64,000 nucleotides of DNA from Arthrobacter sp. S39 (lineage in GTDB: Bacteria > Actinomycetota > Actinomycetes > Actinomycetales > Micrococcaceae): positions 124,001-188,000 of the forward strand of contig NZ_SIHX01000006.1 of NCBI RefSeq assembly GCF_004320525.1. The letters run 5' to 3'. Shown here one piece after another: positions 1 to 9,189 of the stretch. Within the stretch, counting starts at the first letter, position 1, and the number at the start of each line of letters is the position of its first letter. The notes beneath the pieces were generated by a model. That model was not told the DNA's origin, ran no database searches, and saw only the letters and a list, made by a program, of their open reading frames with translations. The position numbers and the translations under genes are program-made.

Positions 1-181
1 TGAAGACCGTTTCCAGGTCCTTGCCGGAGTCCAGGACCGCCGCAACCAGCCGGTGGCCATCAGCCCGTGTAAAGCCGGCGTCCACGAGGAGAGCCTTTGA
101 GGGGCCGGTAATCAACGTTGCTGACTTGTTGGGTGAACCTGCGGGGAAGTCGAGATCGAAAACCTCAAAATTCAGTGACAT
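1..181 (-). CDS. MBL-fold metallo-hydrolase, N-terminal part (cut by window edge)
   Basis: Only the first 60 codons are present; the gene runs off the left edge. The frame opens at an ATG (181-179) after an AGAAAGG site and reads MSLNFEVFDLDFPAG, then LLVDAGFTRADGHRL. The 'LLVDAGF' strand is typical of the opening beta-sandwich of metallo-beta-lactamase-fold hydrolases; the HxHxDH zinc motif would lie beyond the window. It is downstream of and co-oriented with the MarR gene, with a perfect palindrome between them, so it is the likely MarR target. The family call rests on a short N-terminus. Confidence 0.6.
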   Translation of the reverse strand, partial: MSLNFEVFDLDFPAGSPNKSATLITGPSKALLVDAGFTRADGHRLVAAVLDSGKDLETVF

Positions 182-257
182 GTTGGTGAACCTTTCTCGG
201 ATGTCCCCGGAAAATGTCCGGGACGAGTCGCGCAAGGCACGCTCACTCAGATCCAAC

Positions 258-277
258 ATAGCTGACCAGTCAGCTAT
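258..277. promoter_or_regulatory. Candidate MarR operator (20-bp palindrome)
   Basis: ATAGCTGAC-CA-GTCAGCTAT is a perfect palindrome with 9-bp arms. It lies between the marR stop and the MBL start, about 77 bp upstream of the latter. Length and symmetry fit MarR-family operators. No copy is visible upstream of marR itself, so the site probably controls the MBL gene rather than marR. Confidence 0.5.
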
Positions 278-301
278 TCCCGAGGGTTGGGCCCAAAATA
301 G

Positions 302-796
302 TCAAGGCATGATCGGCAGCTCCCGCGCGGCGTGCTTGCTGATCTTTTTCACGGCAGCCGAGAATACCTCCGACTCCGCGGGTGAAAGCAGGCTGAGGAG
401 GTGCCGTTCGATGTTTTCTACATGGCGGGCACTGGCGCGAAGGAGCACGTCTTCGCCGTGTGGAGAGAGACGGATCAGCTGGACCCGGGCGTCAGAAGCA
501 GAGTTCCTGCGTTCGATCAGGCCCAGCGCTGACGCGCGCTGCACCAGCCGGGTGGCTCCGCCGGAGGTCAGTACCCGGGCCTGGGCGATGTCCCGCACCG
601 GGATTCCCTCAGTACCGGCCCTCCCCGCCAGAAGCAGAAGTTCAAAAACGGAATGACTGATACCGAATTCCTGCTCCAGGTCACGCCCCAAGAGGTACTC
701 AAGCCGGTTCGCCGCGCCCAGGAGACGCCCGAAAACCAAAACGCGATAATCATTGGCAGCCTCTTGGCCGGACTCGAATTCCATCACACCGCTCAC
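302..796 (-). CDS. MarR family transcriptional regulator
   Basis: A 164-residue winged-helix regulator of normal MarR length. The recognition region reads around TSGGATRLVQRASALGLIER (residues about 75-95), followed by the wing residues SASDARVQLIRLSPHGE, the classic MarR 'D-x-R' wing. The frame can open at GTG 796 or at an in-frame ATG at 784; neither has a strong ribosome site. It sits directly upstream of the MBL-fold gene on the same strand with a 20-bp palindrome in the gap, suggesting ligand-responsive control of that hydrolase. The ligand cannot be inferred. Confidence 0.85.
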   Translation of the reverse strand: MSGVMEFESGQEAANDYRVLVFGRLLGAANRLEYLLGRDLEQEFGISHSVFELLLLAGRAGTEGIPVRDIAQARVLTSGGATRLVQRASALGLIERRNSASDARVQLIRLSPHGEDVLLRASARHVENIERHLLSLLSPAESEVFSAAVKKISKHAARELPIMP

Positions 797-1548
797 AGTC
801 CAACACTAAACCGCAGCGGACCATGGGTCGTTCGAACGGGCAGACTGGGCTGGGCCATGGTCAGGGTTGACGGGGCTGACAGATCCGTCATCGGAGGTTA
901 GAGACGGCCCTTTTTACGGGCACTTCCCCGCCCATTTCAAGGCCGATGATCGACCTTTCGTCAAGCCGGTCGAGGGTGTTCTTAACGCATTACGGCTGTG
1001 CTGGCAGGGGAGGGCGTCACTCAAGATTGGGGTGGCGCAGGTACTGGTCTCCCTGCTGGTCCCGTTAGCACGGGCAAGCGCGGCTTTTGGAACACCGCTG
1101 CCGTCGCGCCCGTTCCGGCGTGAGGGTCGATCGACCTCCACCTGGCCATCGCCGCCTACACATACGACAAACTAACCGCGGCCGAACAGCAATCACTCCC
1201 CAGCGAGGGACATCTTGTCGACGCCGTGGGATGGGCCGAACAAGTCACAGACACGGCCGCCCGTCAGTAGTCACTACGAGAGACGCGTTCCCTTCTGTTT
1301 AGGCCTCGGCCGCAAGGACGGCCAAAAGGGCATCACCGGATCCGGCTGACGGTGCGGCTCACGATGACGGACCTCAAAACCGGATGCCCGTGGAGCTTGT
1401 ACAACCACACGCATGCCGGGTGACTTCGCTACGGCCTTACGGCAGATGGACATCAAAACGCCATTCGCTTCAGCCCCTCCGTCACGTCACAGCAGCTCAG
1501 GAGGGATCTCTGGCGCTGAACTGCCTCATTTCCTTATGTAACAAGGGA
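797..1548. other. Intergenic stretch without a recognisable intact gene
   Basis: About 750 bp with no frame that has both a plausible start and a family signature. One short frame (1124-1270, plus) reads with natural composition (DLHLAIAAYTYDKLTAAEQ, ending TDTAARQ then stop) but begins right after a TGA and has no start codon, so it may be the tail of a decayed gene. A CGTTCGAACG palindrome is at 829-838. No terminal repeats or RNA gene were seen. Confidence 0.4.
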
Positions 1549-1645
1549 TGACTACGTAACCAAAATGACAGCAAAAAGTCGAAAAGGGTTGACATCATCG
1601 TGTCCCTAAGTTCATGATTACGTAGTCACCGTGAATACGTAACCA
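1549..1645 (+). promoter_or_regulatory. Promoter with three TGAYTACGTARTCA-type operators
   Basis: A TTGACA -35 box (1589-1594) and a weak CATGAT -10 (1613-1618, 18-bp spacer) precede the catabolic operon. Three copies of one palindrome lie here: TGACTACGTAACCA (1549-1562), TGATTACGTAGTCA (1615-1628, overlapping the -10) and TGAATACGTAACCA (1632-1645). The central TACGTA with a CpG axis fits LacI-family operators. The same palindrome is at 13732-13753 beside one of the two LacI genes of this region. Repression by steric block plus possible looping to the upstream site is the inferred mode. Confidence 0.65.
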
Positions 1646-1770
1646 GAATCACAGGCTGAAGAAGTGGCGCTACCAAGCCGTAGTTTCTGGCGGGGCATCC
1701 ACGGCAGCAACCCTTGGGTGGACCGTCCAGAAGTCAACACCCGCGCAACCCATAGATGATAGGAACTTCA

Positions 1771-3897
1771 GTGTCTCAGCTCGATTCACTTTTCAACCCC
1801 AAGAATGTAGTTGTTTTCGGGGTTTCACCCACCCGAGCGTCGGGAGGTAACAAAATCCTCCATGAACTGCATGACGGCGGTTTCGAAGGACCCGTATACG
1901 CCATCGGACGGTCTGAGGGGGAGTTCGAAGGAACCAAAATCTATGCGTCCATAAAGGACCTTCCCGAGGTGCCTGACCTCGTCTTCAGCGCCGTAGGCAT
2001 CAGCCGCACGCCCCAGGCACTCATCGACGCGGCGGAAGCGGGGGCCCGAAATGCCATCGTTTTCACAGCAGGATTCGCTGAAATGAGCCTTGATGGCGCA
2101 GAGACGCAGCGGCAGATGGTCAAGGATGTCAATGAACGTGGTATGCGGGTCGTTGGCCCGAACTGCATGGGCATCTTCCATGCAAAGAATTCGCTCAACC
2201 TTACGGATTTGAACGGGATCCCCAAGGGTTCAATCGGGCTGATTTCGCAGAGTGGAAACATCGCCCACACATTGATTGATGCCGCTCCGGATTACGGCAT
2301 GGGCATCGGTGCCTTCGTCAGCGTGGGTAACCAGGCGGATATCTCCATGTCAGAGTACGTGGACTACATGGCGGACGACCCGTCCATCGAAGTGATCGTC
2401 CTTTACGTCGAGAGCCTTCAGGACGGCGCGGGGCTATCGTTCGTGAACTCATGCCGGCGAGCTGCGCGGAAGAAGCCCATTGTCGCTATCAAGGGTGGTG
2501 TTACCAACGGTGGCCGCCGGGCCGCAGCCTCGCACACCGCCCGGTTGTCGGCACCCCGGGACATCTATGCTGCAGCGTTTGCACAGTCTGGGGTCATTCA
2601 GGTGGAGAGCCTGGACCATGTACTTGCCGTGACCGAAGCACTCTTGCGTTGCCCCACTCTGAAGTCAGACAGGATCGCGGTGGTAGGTTCCGGAGGCGGG
2701 CACTCAACTATAGGCGCAGACTCTGTTGAACTCGCAGGATTGGCAGTGCCCCAGTTCGAGCAACACGTAGTCGATTTCATGTCAGAGCACCTGCCGCCGT
2801 GGGCACCCATGCTGAACCCTGTCGACATGACGGGAGGCTTCACCACTGATCTGACGATGTTTGCCCGGTTGATGGAGTACCCCTTGTCCACCGACGCCTT
2901 CGATGGTGGCCTGTCATACGGCCTTTACGGGCAGGGCTTTGTCAAGGACCTCGTCGACGCGAACGGGTTGACGTGGGAAACCGCTGCGCCCCTTCTGGGA
3001 ACGCTCCAGAAGAAGTTGGGCAAGCCCATCGTCTTCTACACACCTTTCGCTCGGCGGTCATCGCCCGAGTTCAGCGCGATGCGTCAAGCGGGCATTCCGT
3101 GCTTCGGGTCCCTGCCCGAGGCGGGAATCGCACTGGCTAGCCTGCGGACGCGCGCACTGATGACAGAACTTCCCGAACTGGCGGGTGAGTACAGCGACCT
3201 GCCTGATTCTTCGCCAGAACTTACGGCGCACGCGGACGGGACACTAACTGAAGTAGCTTCAGCTAAGTTGCTCGAACAGGTTGGCATTAAGTCTGCTCCT
3301 CACCGGCTGATTTCCACGGCAAAGGAGGCAGTGGAGGCAGCCGATGGTTTCGGCTATCCCGTAGTGCTCAAGGCGCAGTTGAAGGATGTCGCCCACAAGT
3401 CTGAGCTTGGTGGAGTCCGTCTTGGGCTTCGAAATGCTGGTGACGTCGCAGCGGCATTCGCGGAGATGGAAACTTCGTTCAAAGACGAGCTGGCCCAGGA
3501 GGGGTCCAGCCTTAGCGTCGCCAAGCAGATTAGCGGGGACCGGGAACTGCTTGTCGGTGTTCGAAAAGATGCAGCCTTCGGTCACATCGCCGTCGTAGGC
3601 ATCGGAGGTCTCCTGACCGAGGTCGCAGCCAGGACGATCATCCTCGTGGCACCGTTCGACGAAGCTGACTTCCGCCGCGCCATCGAGAGCTCGCCCTTGT
3701 CGGACTACTTCGCGGAATGGCGAGGAAATCCCGCGGTTGATCTCGACGCACTCTACGAGATCGTGCGGTCGACCCTGAAACTCTGCATGGCAAACGAATC
3801 CATTGAAAGCGTCGAGATCAACCCCCTGATTTCATCTGGTCAGGACCTGGTTGCCGTCGATGCATCCATAGCCGTAGGAGGTGGCACGGGTGACTGA
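1771..3897 (+). CDS. NDP-forming acyl-CoA synthetase (fused alpha/beta, acetate-CoA ligase family)
   Basis: A 708-residue single-chain acid-CoA ligase that uses ATP to form ADP + Pi through a phosphohistidine. An N-terminal CoA-binding Rossmann domain (NVVVFGVSPTRASGGNK), succinyl-CoA-ligase-like domains (RVVGPNCMGI; active-site His in AAASHTARLSAP, about residue 255) and a C-terminal ATP-grasp domain (VVLKAQLKDVAHKSELGGV) are in the usual order. An ATG at 1756 is in frame, but AGGA (1761-1764) with a 6-nt spacer favours GTG 1771. It is the first gene of an operon with an enoyl-CoA hydratase, an ABC importer and an ammonia-lyase-like hotdog protein, so it probably activates the imported acid. 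The substrate is not determinable from sequence. Confidence 0.9.
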   Translation: MSQLDSLFNPKNVVVFGVSPTRASGGNKILHELHDGGFEGPVYAIGRSEGEFEGTKIYASIKDLPEVPDLVFSAVGISRTPQALIDAAEAGARNAIVFTAGFAEMSLDGAETQRQMVKDVNERGMRVVGPNCMGIFHAKNSLNLTDLNGIPKGSIGLISQSGNIAHTLIDAAPDYGMGIGAFVSVGNQADISMSEYVDYMADDPSIEVIVLYVESLQDGAGLSFVNSCRRAARKKPIVAIKGGVTNGGRRAAASHTARLSAPRDIYAAAFAQSGVIQVESLDHVLAVTEALLRCPTLKSDRIAVVGSGGGHSTIGADSVELAGLAVPQFEQHVVDFMSEHLPPWAPMLNPVDMTGGFTTDLTMFARLMEYPLSTDAFDGGLSYGLYGQGFVKDLVDANGLTWETAAPLLGTLQKKLGKPIVFYTPFARRSSPEFSAMRQAGIPCFGSLPEAGIALASLRTRALMTELPELAGEYSDLPDSSPELTAHADGTLTEVASAKLLEQVGIKSAPHRLISTAKEAVEAADGFGYPVVLKAQLKDVAHKSELGGVRLGLRNAGDVAAAFAEMETSFKDELAQEGSSLSVAKQISGDRELLVGVRKDAAFGHIAVVGIGGLLTEVAARTIILVAPFDEADFRRAIESSPLSDYFAEWRGNPAVDLDALYEIVRSTLKLCMANESIESVEINPLISSGQDLVAVDASIAVGGGTGD

Positions 3898-4741
3898 TTC
3901 TGTGACGACACTGGCAACACGCAGCGAGCAGCATCTCCTCCACGAGCAGTCCGGCGGTCTGCTGACGATTACGCTCAACCGGCCCGAGAAGTTGAACGCC
4001 CTGACGTATGAAATCTACGAGAAGATTGGGGACCTTGTCCGGGCTGCAGACAAGGACCCGTCATGCCGGGCGGTCCTGATCAAGGGTGAAGGCAGAGCCT
4101 TCTCCGCAGGATTTGATCTGGCCCAGCAGGTGGCTGAGAAAGATTCCGAGAGCCGCATCGCGAGCTACCATACAGGTTCGAACAGGACGCGTTGGGCCAT
4201 TTGGAACTGTACCAAGCCTGTGATCGCAGCTGTCCACGGGTATTGCCTGGCCGGCGCTTTCGAGCTGGTCTTGCCTACTGACTTCACTATCGCCTCAGAG
4301 TCATGCGAGTTGGGCCTACCCGAGATCCTCTTCGGATCAGGTTCAGCGTTCCTCATGGTCCCTTGGATGATGAATCACAAACAAGCCAAGCAGGTCCTAC
4401 TTCTTGGCGATCGGATGAGCGCAACAGAGGCGCATCGCATCGGGTTGGTCTCCGAGGTCGTGCCTGATGACCGTTTCGAGGCCCGCGTCGCGGCAGTCGC
4501 TGACCGGCTGTGCAAGGTTCCCACCGGGGCCGTCCGATTGGGCAAGCAAGGGATCAACCGCGCCTACGAAGTTGCGGGTATGGTTCCGCACATCAATGGT
4601 TGGGTCGAGAGCGTCGTGCATCTTTCAGACTTCTCGGATGAGGTAACTCAAGAGTTCAAACGCCGGGTCGAGGATGATGGCCCCGCTGCTGCGGCAAAGT
4701 GGCGCTCTGAGTACTTCAAATATCTGGACTCACGGGCGTAG
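3890..4741 (+). CDS. Enoyl-CoA hydratase/isomerase family protein
   Basis: A crotonase-fold protein of about 283 residues. The oxyanion-hole segment RAFSAGFDLAQQ and both catalytic glutamates of classic hydratases are present: one in GAFELVLPTD and one in GLPEILFGSG. It is therefore expected to add water to a trans-2-enoyl-CoA. GTG 3890 follows AGGAGG (3876-3881) by 8 nt and overlaps the stop of the CoA ligase, which means translational coupling; a GTG at 3881 overlaps the ribosome site and is less likely. The context suggests it acts on the enoyl-CoA made after CoA activation and ammonia loss. Confidence 0.9.
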   Translation: MTDSVTTLATRSEQHLLHEQSGGLLTITLNRPEKLNALTYEIYEKIGDLVRAADKDPSCRAVLIKGEGRAFSAGFDLAQQVAEKDSESRIASYHTGSNRTRWAIWNCTKPVIAAVHGYCLAGAFELVLPTDFTIASESCELGLPEILFGSGSAFLMVPWMMNHKQAKQVLLLGDRMSATEAHRIGLVSEVVPDDRFEARVAAVADRLCKVPTGAVRLGKQGINRAYEVAGMVPHINGWVESVVHLSDFSDEVTQEFKRRVEDDGPAAAAKWRSEYFKYLDSRA

Positions 4742-4750
4742 GAGAGTCCC

Positions 4751-5662
4751 ATGACCAGACTCCTTCTCAAACACTTGGGGTTAGGCCTCATCGTGGTGTT
4801 TGCCGCGATCTCCTTGACCTTCTTCCTGGTGCGGCTAAGCGGGGACCCCACGAGCATCATCCTCCCCCAGGAAGCCACTGAGGAACAGCGGGCCGCGCTC
4901 CGCACGTCCCTTGGGTTGGACCGCCCGATCCTTGAACAGTACTTTTCGTACTTGGCCGGTGCGGCCAGGGGAGACTTTGGGGCATCCTACTTCGATTCCG
5001 CATCCGTCTCATCGATTGTGCTGCGGTATCTTCCAAACACTGCGCTCTTGGCTGCTGCGTCGTTCATTACAACCCTCTTGTTGGCCATCCCTCTCGGGGC
5101 CTTGGCTGCCATCCGCAGGGGAGGTGTGATCGATCGTGCAGTCCAATTCGTCAGCGTCTTCGGTAACTCGATTCCGACCTTTTGGGCGGCGATCCTGCTT
5201 CTGCAGGTGTTCGCAGCCAAGCTTCATTGGTTCCCAACGTATGGGACAGGAAGTGCCGCGCATCTGGTGCTGCCGACCGTAACCCTGGCCCTTTACCTAT
5301 TCCCCACCATTGCCCGGCTGACGAGGTCTTCCGTAATCGAGATCCTCCCGGCCGTCTACGTCAAAACGGCCCGCAGCAAAGGACTCGGCGAGTTTCGTGT
5401 CGTGACCGTGCACGTGATGCGCAACGCGCTAGTTCCCGTGGTGGCACTCTCCGGCCTTCAGCTCGGGGCCCTACTGGGCGGAGCAGTGTTGACTGAAACC
5501 GTGTTTTCGTGGCCAGGGATTGGAACCCTGGTGATCAATTCGATCAGCAGGAGTGACTTTCCAGTAGTCCAAGGGATCGTAGCCTACGTGGCAATGATTT
5601 TCGCGGTCGTCACGGTTCTGACCGAAGTCGTTATCCGGCAAATTAATCCGAGGCTGCGATGA
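4751..5662 (+). CDS. ABC transporter permease, DppB/OppB type
   Basis: A 303-residue inner-membrane permease of the dipeptide/oligopeptide/nickel class. It has an N-terminal transmembrane segment (LGLIVVFAAISLTFFLV), the family phrase RLSGDPTSIILP, the extracellular 'LGLDRPILEQYFSYLAGAA' region and a C-terminal binding-protein-dependent transport domain with the EAA-loop-like stretch KTARSKGLGEFRVV. It starts 9 nt after the hydratase stop and overlaps the next permease by 4 nt (ATGA). With the following permease, solute-binding protein and two ATPases it makes a complete family-5 importer. Confidence 0.93.
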   Translation: MTRLLLKHLGLGLIVVFAAISLTFFLVRLSGDPTSIILPQEATEEQRAALRTSLGLDRPILEQYFSYLAGAARGDFGASYFDSASVSSIVLRYLPNTALLAAASFITTLLLAIPLGALAAIRRGGVIDRAVQFVSVFGNSIPTFWAAILLLQVFAAKLHWFPTYGTGSAAHLVLPTVTLALYLFPTIARLTRSSVIEILPAVYVKTARSKGLGEFRVVTVHVMRNALVPVVALSGLQLGALLGGAVLTETVFSWPGIGTLVINSISRSDFPVVQGIVAYVAMIFAVVTVLTEVVIRQINPRLR

Positions 5663-6510
5663 AGTATCTCAAGCTCAAGAACAACACCGCTTCGAAATTC
5701 ATGATTGTCGGGGCCGGGCTTACCTTGGCTGCCTTCATCATTATGGCCATCTTCGGCCCTATGATGGCACCCCAAGACCCCAGCGTCCAGACCTTGACTG
5801 CGCGACTTCTGGAACCAGGCTCGAGCTCGGCGGCGGGCGTCCATGTTCTGGGAACGGACGCCCTTGGCAGGGACATGCTCTCGCTGATCCTCGCCGGAGC
5901 GCAAAACATCATCGCCATTGCTGCGCTGGCCGTTCTGATCGGCGCCCTGGCCGGTACTGCTCTTGGCATGATCGGCGGGTTCGTCGGCGGCCGTCTTGGA
6001 GACGTCCTTGTGCTCCTGACCAACATGCAGTTGGCTTTCCCGTTCTTCCTCCTGGCACTGACGGTGGTCGGCATCCTCAGCCCCAACTTTTGGATCGTCG
6101 TCTTGGTCGTGGCCCTAGGCACGTGGGTGGAATTTGCTCGAGTAATTTACTCCGAGACCGTACAGATCCGGCAGCTGGAGTACATCCAAGCGGTAAAAGT
6201 CATGAGAGGTAGCTCCCTCAGGAGCATCATTTCGCATGTACTCCCGAATGTCATGCCGACCGTCATCGTCCTCTCGACGTTTGCTTTTGGAACAGCAATT
6301 GTCGTGATCTCCGGGCTGGGCTTTGTCGGCTTGTCCGTGCCCTCCAGCTCACCTGACTGGGGACAAATCCTCAGCGACGGAAGGGACTACATTGTCACCG
6401 CTTGGTGGCTGACCGGTATTCCTGGTTTCGTAATTTTTCTTCTGGTACTCAGCGTAAACCTTGTCGGGGAGTCGGTCCGGGACGGGCTAAACCCAGACTC
6501 CAAGCGATAG
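5659..6510 (+). CDS. ABC transporter permease, DppC/OppC type
   Basis: A 283-residue second permease of the family-5 importer. The N-terminal membrane helix (MIVGAGLTLAAFIIMAIFG) is followed by the OppC_N-type phrase HVLGTDALGRDMLSLILAGA and the transport domain with an EAA-like loop (IQAVKVMRGSSLRSII). It overlaps the upstream permease by ATGA and precedes the substrate-binding lipoprotein gene by 26 nt. It should form the heterodimeric channel with the DppB-type partner. Confidence 0.93.
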   Translation: MKYLKLKNNTASKFMIVGAGLTLAAFIIMAIFGPMMAPQDPSVQTLTARLLEPGSSSAAGVHVLGTDALGRDMLSLILAGAQNIIAIAALAVLIGALAGTALGMIGGFVGGRLGDVLVLLTNMQLAFPFFLLALTVVGILSPNFWIVVLVVALGTWVEFARVIYSETVQIRQLEYIQAVKVMRGSSLRSIISHVLPNVMPTVIVLSTFAFGTAIVVISGLGFVGLSVPSSSPDWGQILSDGRDYIVTAWWLTGIPGFVIFLLVLSVNLVGESVRDGLNPDSKR

Positions 6511-6536
6511 AGAACAGTAACTATGAAAGGCACATT

Positions 6537-8072
6537 GTGAGTTTCTTCAAGAAGGTAACGGCAGCTTTAGGAGCTGTTGGTTTAGTGGTGGGGCTTGCGG
6601 CCTGTGGGGGCGGGGACGCGGCTTCGAGCTCGAACGGTGAGATCAAGATCGGCCTCAGCGCCGGCCTGGACAACCTGGATCCGGGGCGGTCGACCAATGG
6701 CCCGGACATCATCATGATGTCGCAGATTTATGAAACGTTGCTCGACATGGATCCGAAGACTCGGGAACTGGTCCCCAAGCTCGCGGAGTCCTACGAACTG
6801 ATTGACCCGAAAACGTGGCAGTTCAAACTGCGGGAGGGCATTAAGTTCTCCAACGGGGAGCCGTTCAACGCCGCGGCGGTCAAGTACTCGATCGACCGCA
6901 TGCTGGATCCCAAGACCAACTCGCCCAGCGCTTCGCAGATCGCCTCGATCGAGACCGTCGAGATCGTGGACGATACGACGGTCAATATCCACACAAAGAG
7001 GCCCGACCCGGTACTTCCGAAACGCATGCAGCCGGTCGGGGGCTCAGGCCGTATCTTCATCGTTCCGCCGAAGTTGTTCAGTGAAAGTACTCCCGAAGAG
7101 GTTGCAAGCAAGCCGGTAGGCACGGGCCCCTACGTTCTATCGAACTGGCAGAAGGGGCAGTCAATCGAACTGTCGGAGAATCCCGAGTATTGGGGGACAA
7201 AGCCGGCGGTAAAGAAGGCCACATTTACCTTCATTCCCGAGTCGGCAACCAGGGTCAACTCCTTGCTCTCCGGTGAAGTGGACATCATCCAGCGGGTACC
7301 GATCTCCGATGTTGATCGGGTCGAGCAGCAGGACGGAGTCCGGGTCGAGCGAAGCGAGGAGGGACTGGTCCACACCATCCTGCTTGATACGCGTCAGGCA
7401 CCCTTTGATAACCCCAAGGTCCGCGAAGCGTTCGCTAAGTCAATAGACGTTTCCGGTTTCGTGGAGGGCCTCCTCAAGGGCTATGGCCGTCCTCTGGGCG
7501 CACCGCTATCGCCAGGAGTGAAGCAGTACGACGACACCATCAAACCTTACGAATACGACCCGGCTGCCGCCAAGCAACTCCTGATCGAGGCCGGCTACCC
7601 CAACGGTTTGCCGCTCCAGACGAAGACATCGGACGGCCGCTACGAGTCCGACAAGCAGATCTACGCATACATCAACAAGCAGTTGGACGACGCAGGCTTC
7701 AAGATCACGCCCCAAACTGTCGAATGGGGGCGCCTGATCCAGCAAATTAACTCCAAGAGCGCCGGCCCGTTCTACATGGTCGGGTGGGACTTCGGCGAGG
7801 CAGAAGCAAGCAAGATGAACTCCTTCCTGATGCCAGGGTCAATCAGGGTCAGTGAACTTTCGGAGTACGAGAAACTTGCCGCCGCTGCGGGGACAGAGGT
7901 CGACGAGGCACGGTCAACGGCTCTCTGGAAGGAAGCCCAAAAGGTGGTTCATGACAACTACGTCATTGGCGCTATGTGGCAGACCGAAGCCCTGTGGGGT
8001 GAGAGCGACAAGATCGATTGGAAGCCGGCTTTCGGTGACAACTTGGACCTCGACGCTATTGGGCTCAAGTAA
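6537..8072 (+). CDS. ABC transporter substrate-binding lipoprotein, family 5 (DppA-like)
   Basis: A 511-residue extracytoplasmic solute-binding protein. The start is GTG 6537, 6 nt after AAAGG; longer frames run back into the permease gene and are discounted. A lipoprotein signal is clear: FFKKVTAALGAVGLVVGL, then lipobox LAAC with Cys about residue 22. SBP_bac_5 hallmarks follow (SAGLDNLDPGRSTNGPD; REGIKFSNGEPFNAAAVKYS). This family binds peptides, opines, nickel chelates and other amines, so the ligand is open; neighbouring enzymes suggest a carboxylated, possibly amino-bearing acid. A strong hairpin follows the stop. Confidence 0.92.
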   Translation: MSFFKKVTAALGAVGLVVGLAACGGGDAASSSNGEIKIGLSAGLDNLDPGRSTNGPDIIMMSQIYETLLDMDPKTRELVPKLAESYELIDPKTWQFKLREGIKFSNGEPFNAAAVKYSIDRMLDPKTNSPSASQIASIETVEIVDDTTVNIHTKRPDPVLPKRMQPVGGSGRIFIVPPKLFSESTPEEVASKPVGTGPYVLSNWQKGQSIELSENPEYWGTKPAVKKATFTFIPESATRVNSLLSGEVDIIQRVPISDVDRVEQQDGVRVERSEEGLVHTILLDTRQAPFDNPKVREAFAKSIDVSGFVEGLLKGYGRPLGAPLSPGVKQYDDTIKPYEYDPAAAKQLLIEAGYPNGLPLQTKTSDGRYESDKQIYAYINKQLDDAGFKITPQTVEWGRLIQQINSKSAGPFYMVGWDFGEAEASKMNSFLMPGSIRVSELSEYEKLAAAAGTEVDEARSTALWKEAQKVVHDNYVIGAMWQTEALWGESDKIDWKPAFGDNLDLDAIGLK

Positions 8073-8092
8073 TTCCCAGTCGTAAATGACTG

Positions 8093-8123
8093 TTGGCCGG
8101 CCGCCTGTCGGGCGGCCGGCCAA
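8093..8123 (+). terminator. Strong hairpin between binding-protein and ATPase genes
   Basis: TTGGCCGGCCGCC, loop TGTCG, then the exact complement form a perfect 13-bp GC-rich stem. There is no U-run and the next gene's ribosome site starts 2 nt later, so this is more likely an mRNA-stabilising or partial-termination hairpin that raises binding-protein expression over the ATPases, as is common in importer operons. Confidence 0.65.
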
Positions 8124-8142
8124 CGGAGGAGAGAGAAAAACC

Positions 8143-9189
8143 ATGTACGCATTGGGTACAGAGCCGAATGGAACTGAGAACAAGACAGCGGCGCTCTTTG
8201 ACGTCAACAACCTGTCAGTGCAGATCAACGGACAAGGGGTGTCGTTCAATGTCGTTGACCACCTCAGCTTCCAGTTGATGGCCGGTGAGTCACTGGCGAT
8301 CGTCGGCGAATCCGGTTCGGGCAAATCCGTATCGATGCAGGCGCTGTTGGGACTTCACGCGGGTAACCACAACATCGCAGTGTCTGGCAGCGTCCACCTT
8401 GAAGGCCAGGAACTTCTGTCGCTCAGCAAAAAGGACATGCGAAAAATTCGAGGCGAGCGAATATCCCTAATCGCCCAGGATGCTCTGGCGGCAATGAACC
8501 CTTCGCTTACTGTCGGATTCCAGATAACCGAGCCGTTGATGGTGCACCGGGGCATGAGCCGCAAAGATGCCAATCGTCGGGCTACGGAGCTGCTCGACCT
8601 CGTCGGCATCCCAGCGGCGGCCAGTCGCTTGAACGACTACCCTCACGAGTTTTCAGGAGGAATGCGTCAGCGGGCGCTCATCGCCATGGGCCTTGTGCTC
8701 GATCCGGACATCCTTATCGCGGACGAGCCAACGACAGCTCTGGACGTCACCATCCAGGCGCAGGTTCTCGATCTGCTCAACAGGCTTCGCAAAGATCTCG
8801 GAATGGCTCTGATCATCATCACCCACGACATGGGAGTAGTGGCACGAGTAGCAGAACGGGTACTGGTCATGTATTCGGGAACTGTCGTGGAATCAGGCGG
8901 GGTCCGCGAGGTGTTCAGGAAACCCGTTCATCCGTACACTGAAGCGCTGTTGCGTGCGATGCCACGAATGGACCAAGGCGATGAGCGATTGTTCTCCATC
9001 GCTGGATTCCCGCCCACCCCGGGTCAGCTACCGCAGGGTTGCCGATTCCATCCGCGATGTCACTACGCCCGGGACGAGTGCTCCCAAGCGCCGGCACCGC
9101 TTCTCGAAATAAGCCCTTCCCAAGCGACTGCCTGTCGGTTCTGGGCAGAGAACATCACCGAACCACGTCAGGAGACCAAGCGTGCGTAG
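8143..9189 (+). CDS. ABC transporter ATP-binding protein, DppD/OppD type
   Basis: A 348-residue ATPase. Walker A is GESGSGKS, the signature SGGMRQRAL and Walker B LIADEPTTALD, with the H-loop in IIITHDMG. The C-terminal oligopeptide-transporter extension carries the Cys-rich phrase GCRFHPRCHYARDEC, which in this family can bind an iron-sulfur cluster. ATG 8143 is chosen because an in-frame ATG at 8086 lies before the hairpin; GGAGG sits at 8125-8129. It overlaps the partner ATPase by 8 nt. Confidence 0.92.
   Translation: MYALGTEPNGTENKTAALFDVNNLSVQINGQGVSFNVVDHLSFQLMAGESLAIVGESGSGKSVSMQALLGLHAGNHNIAVSGSVHLEGQELLSLSKKDMRKIRGERISLIAQDALAAMNPSLTVGFQITEPLMVHRGMSRKDANRRATELLDLVGIPAAASRLNDYPHEFSGGMRQRALIAMGLVLDPDILIADEPTTALDVTIQAQVLDLLNRLRKDLGMALIIITHDMGVVARVAERVLVMYSGTVVESGGVREVFRKPVHPYTEALLRAMPRMDQGDERLFSIAGFPPTPGQLPQGCRFHPRCHYARDECSQAPAPLLEISPSQATACRFWAENITEPRQETKRA

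Noticed and set aside
8086..8142. Upstream ATG 8086 as start of the DppD-type ATPase
   Set aside because: It would translate through the 13-bp hairpin, and GGAGG stands before ATG 8143.
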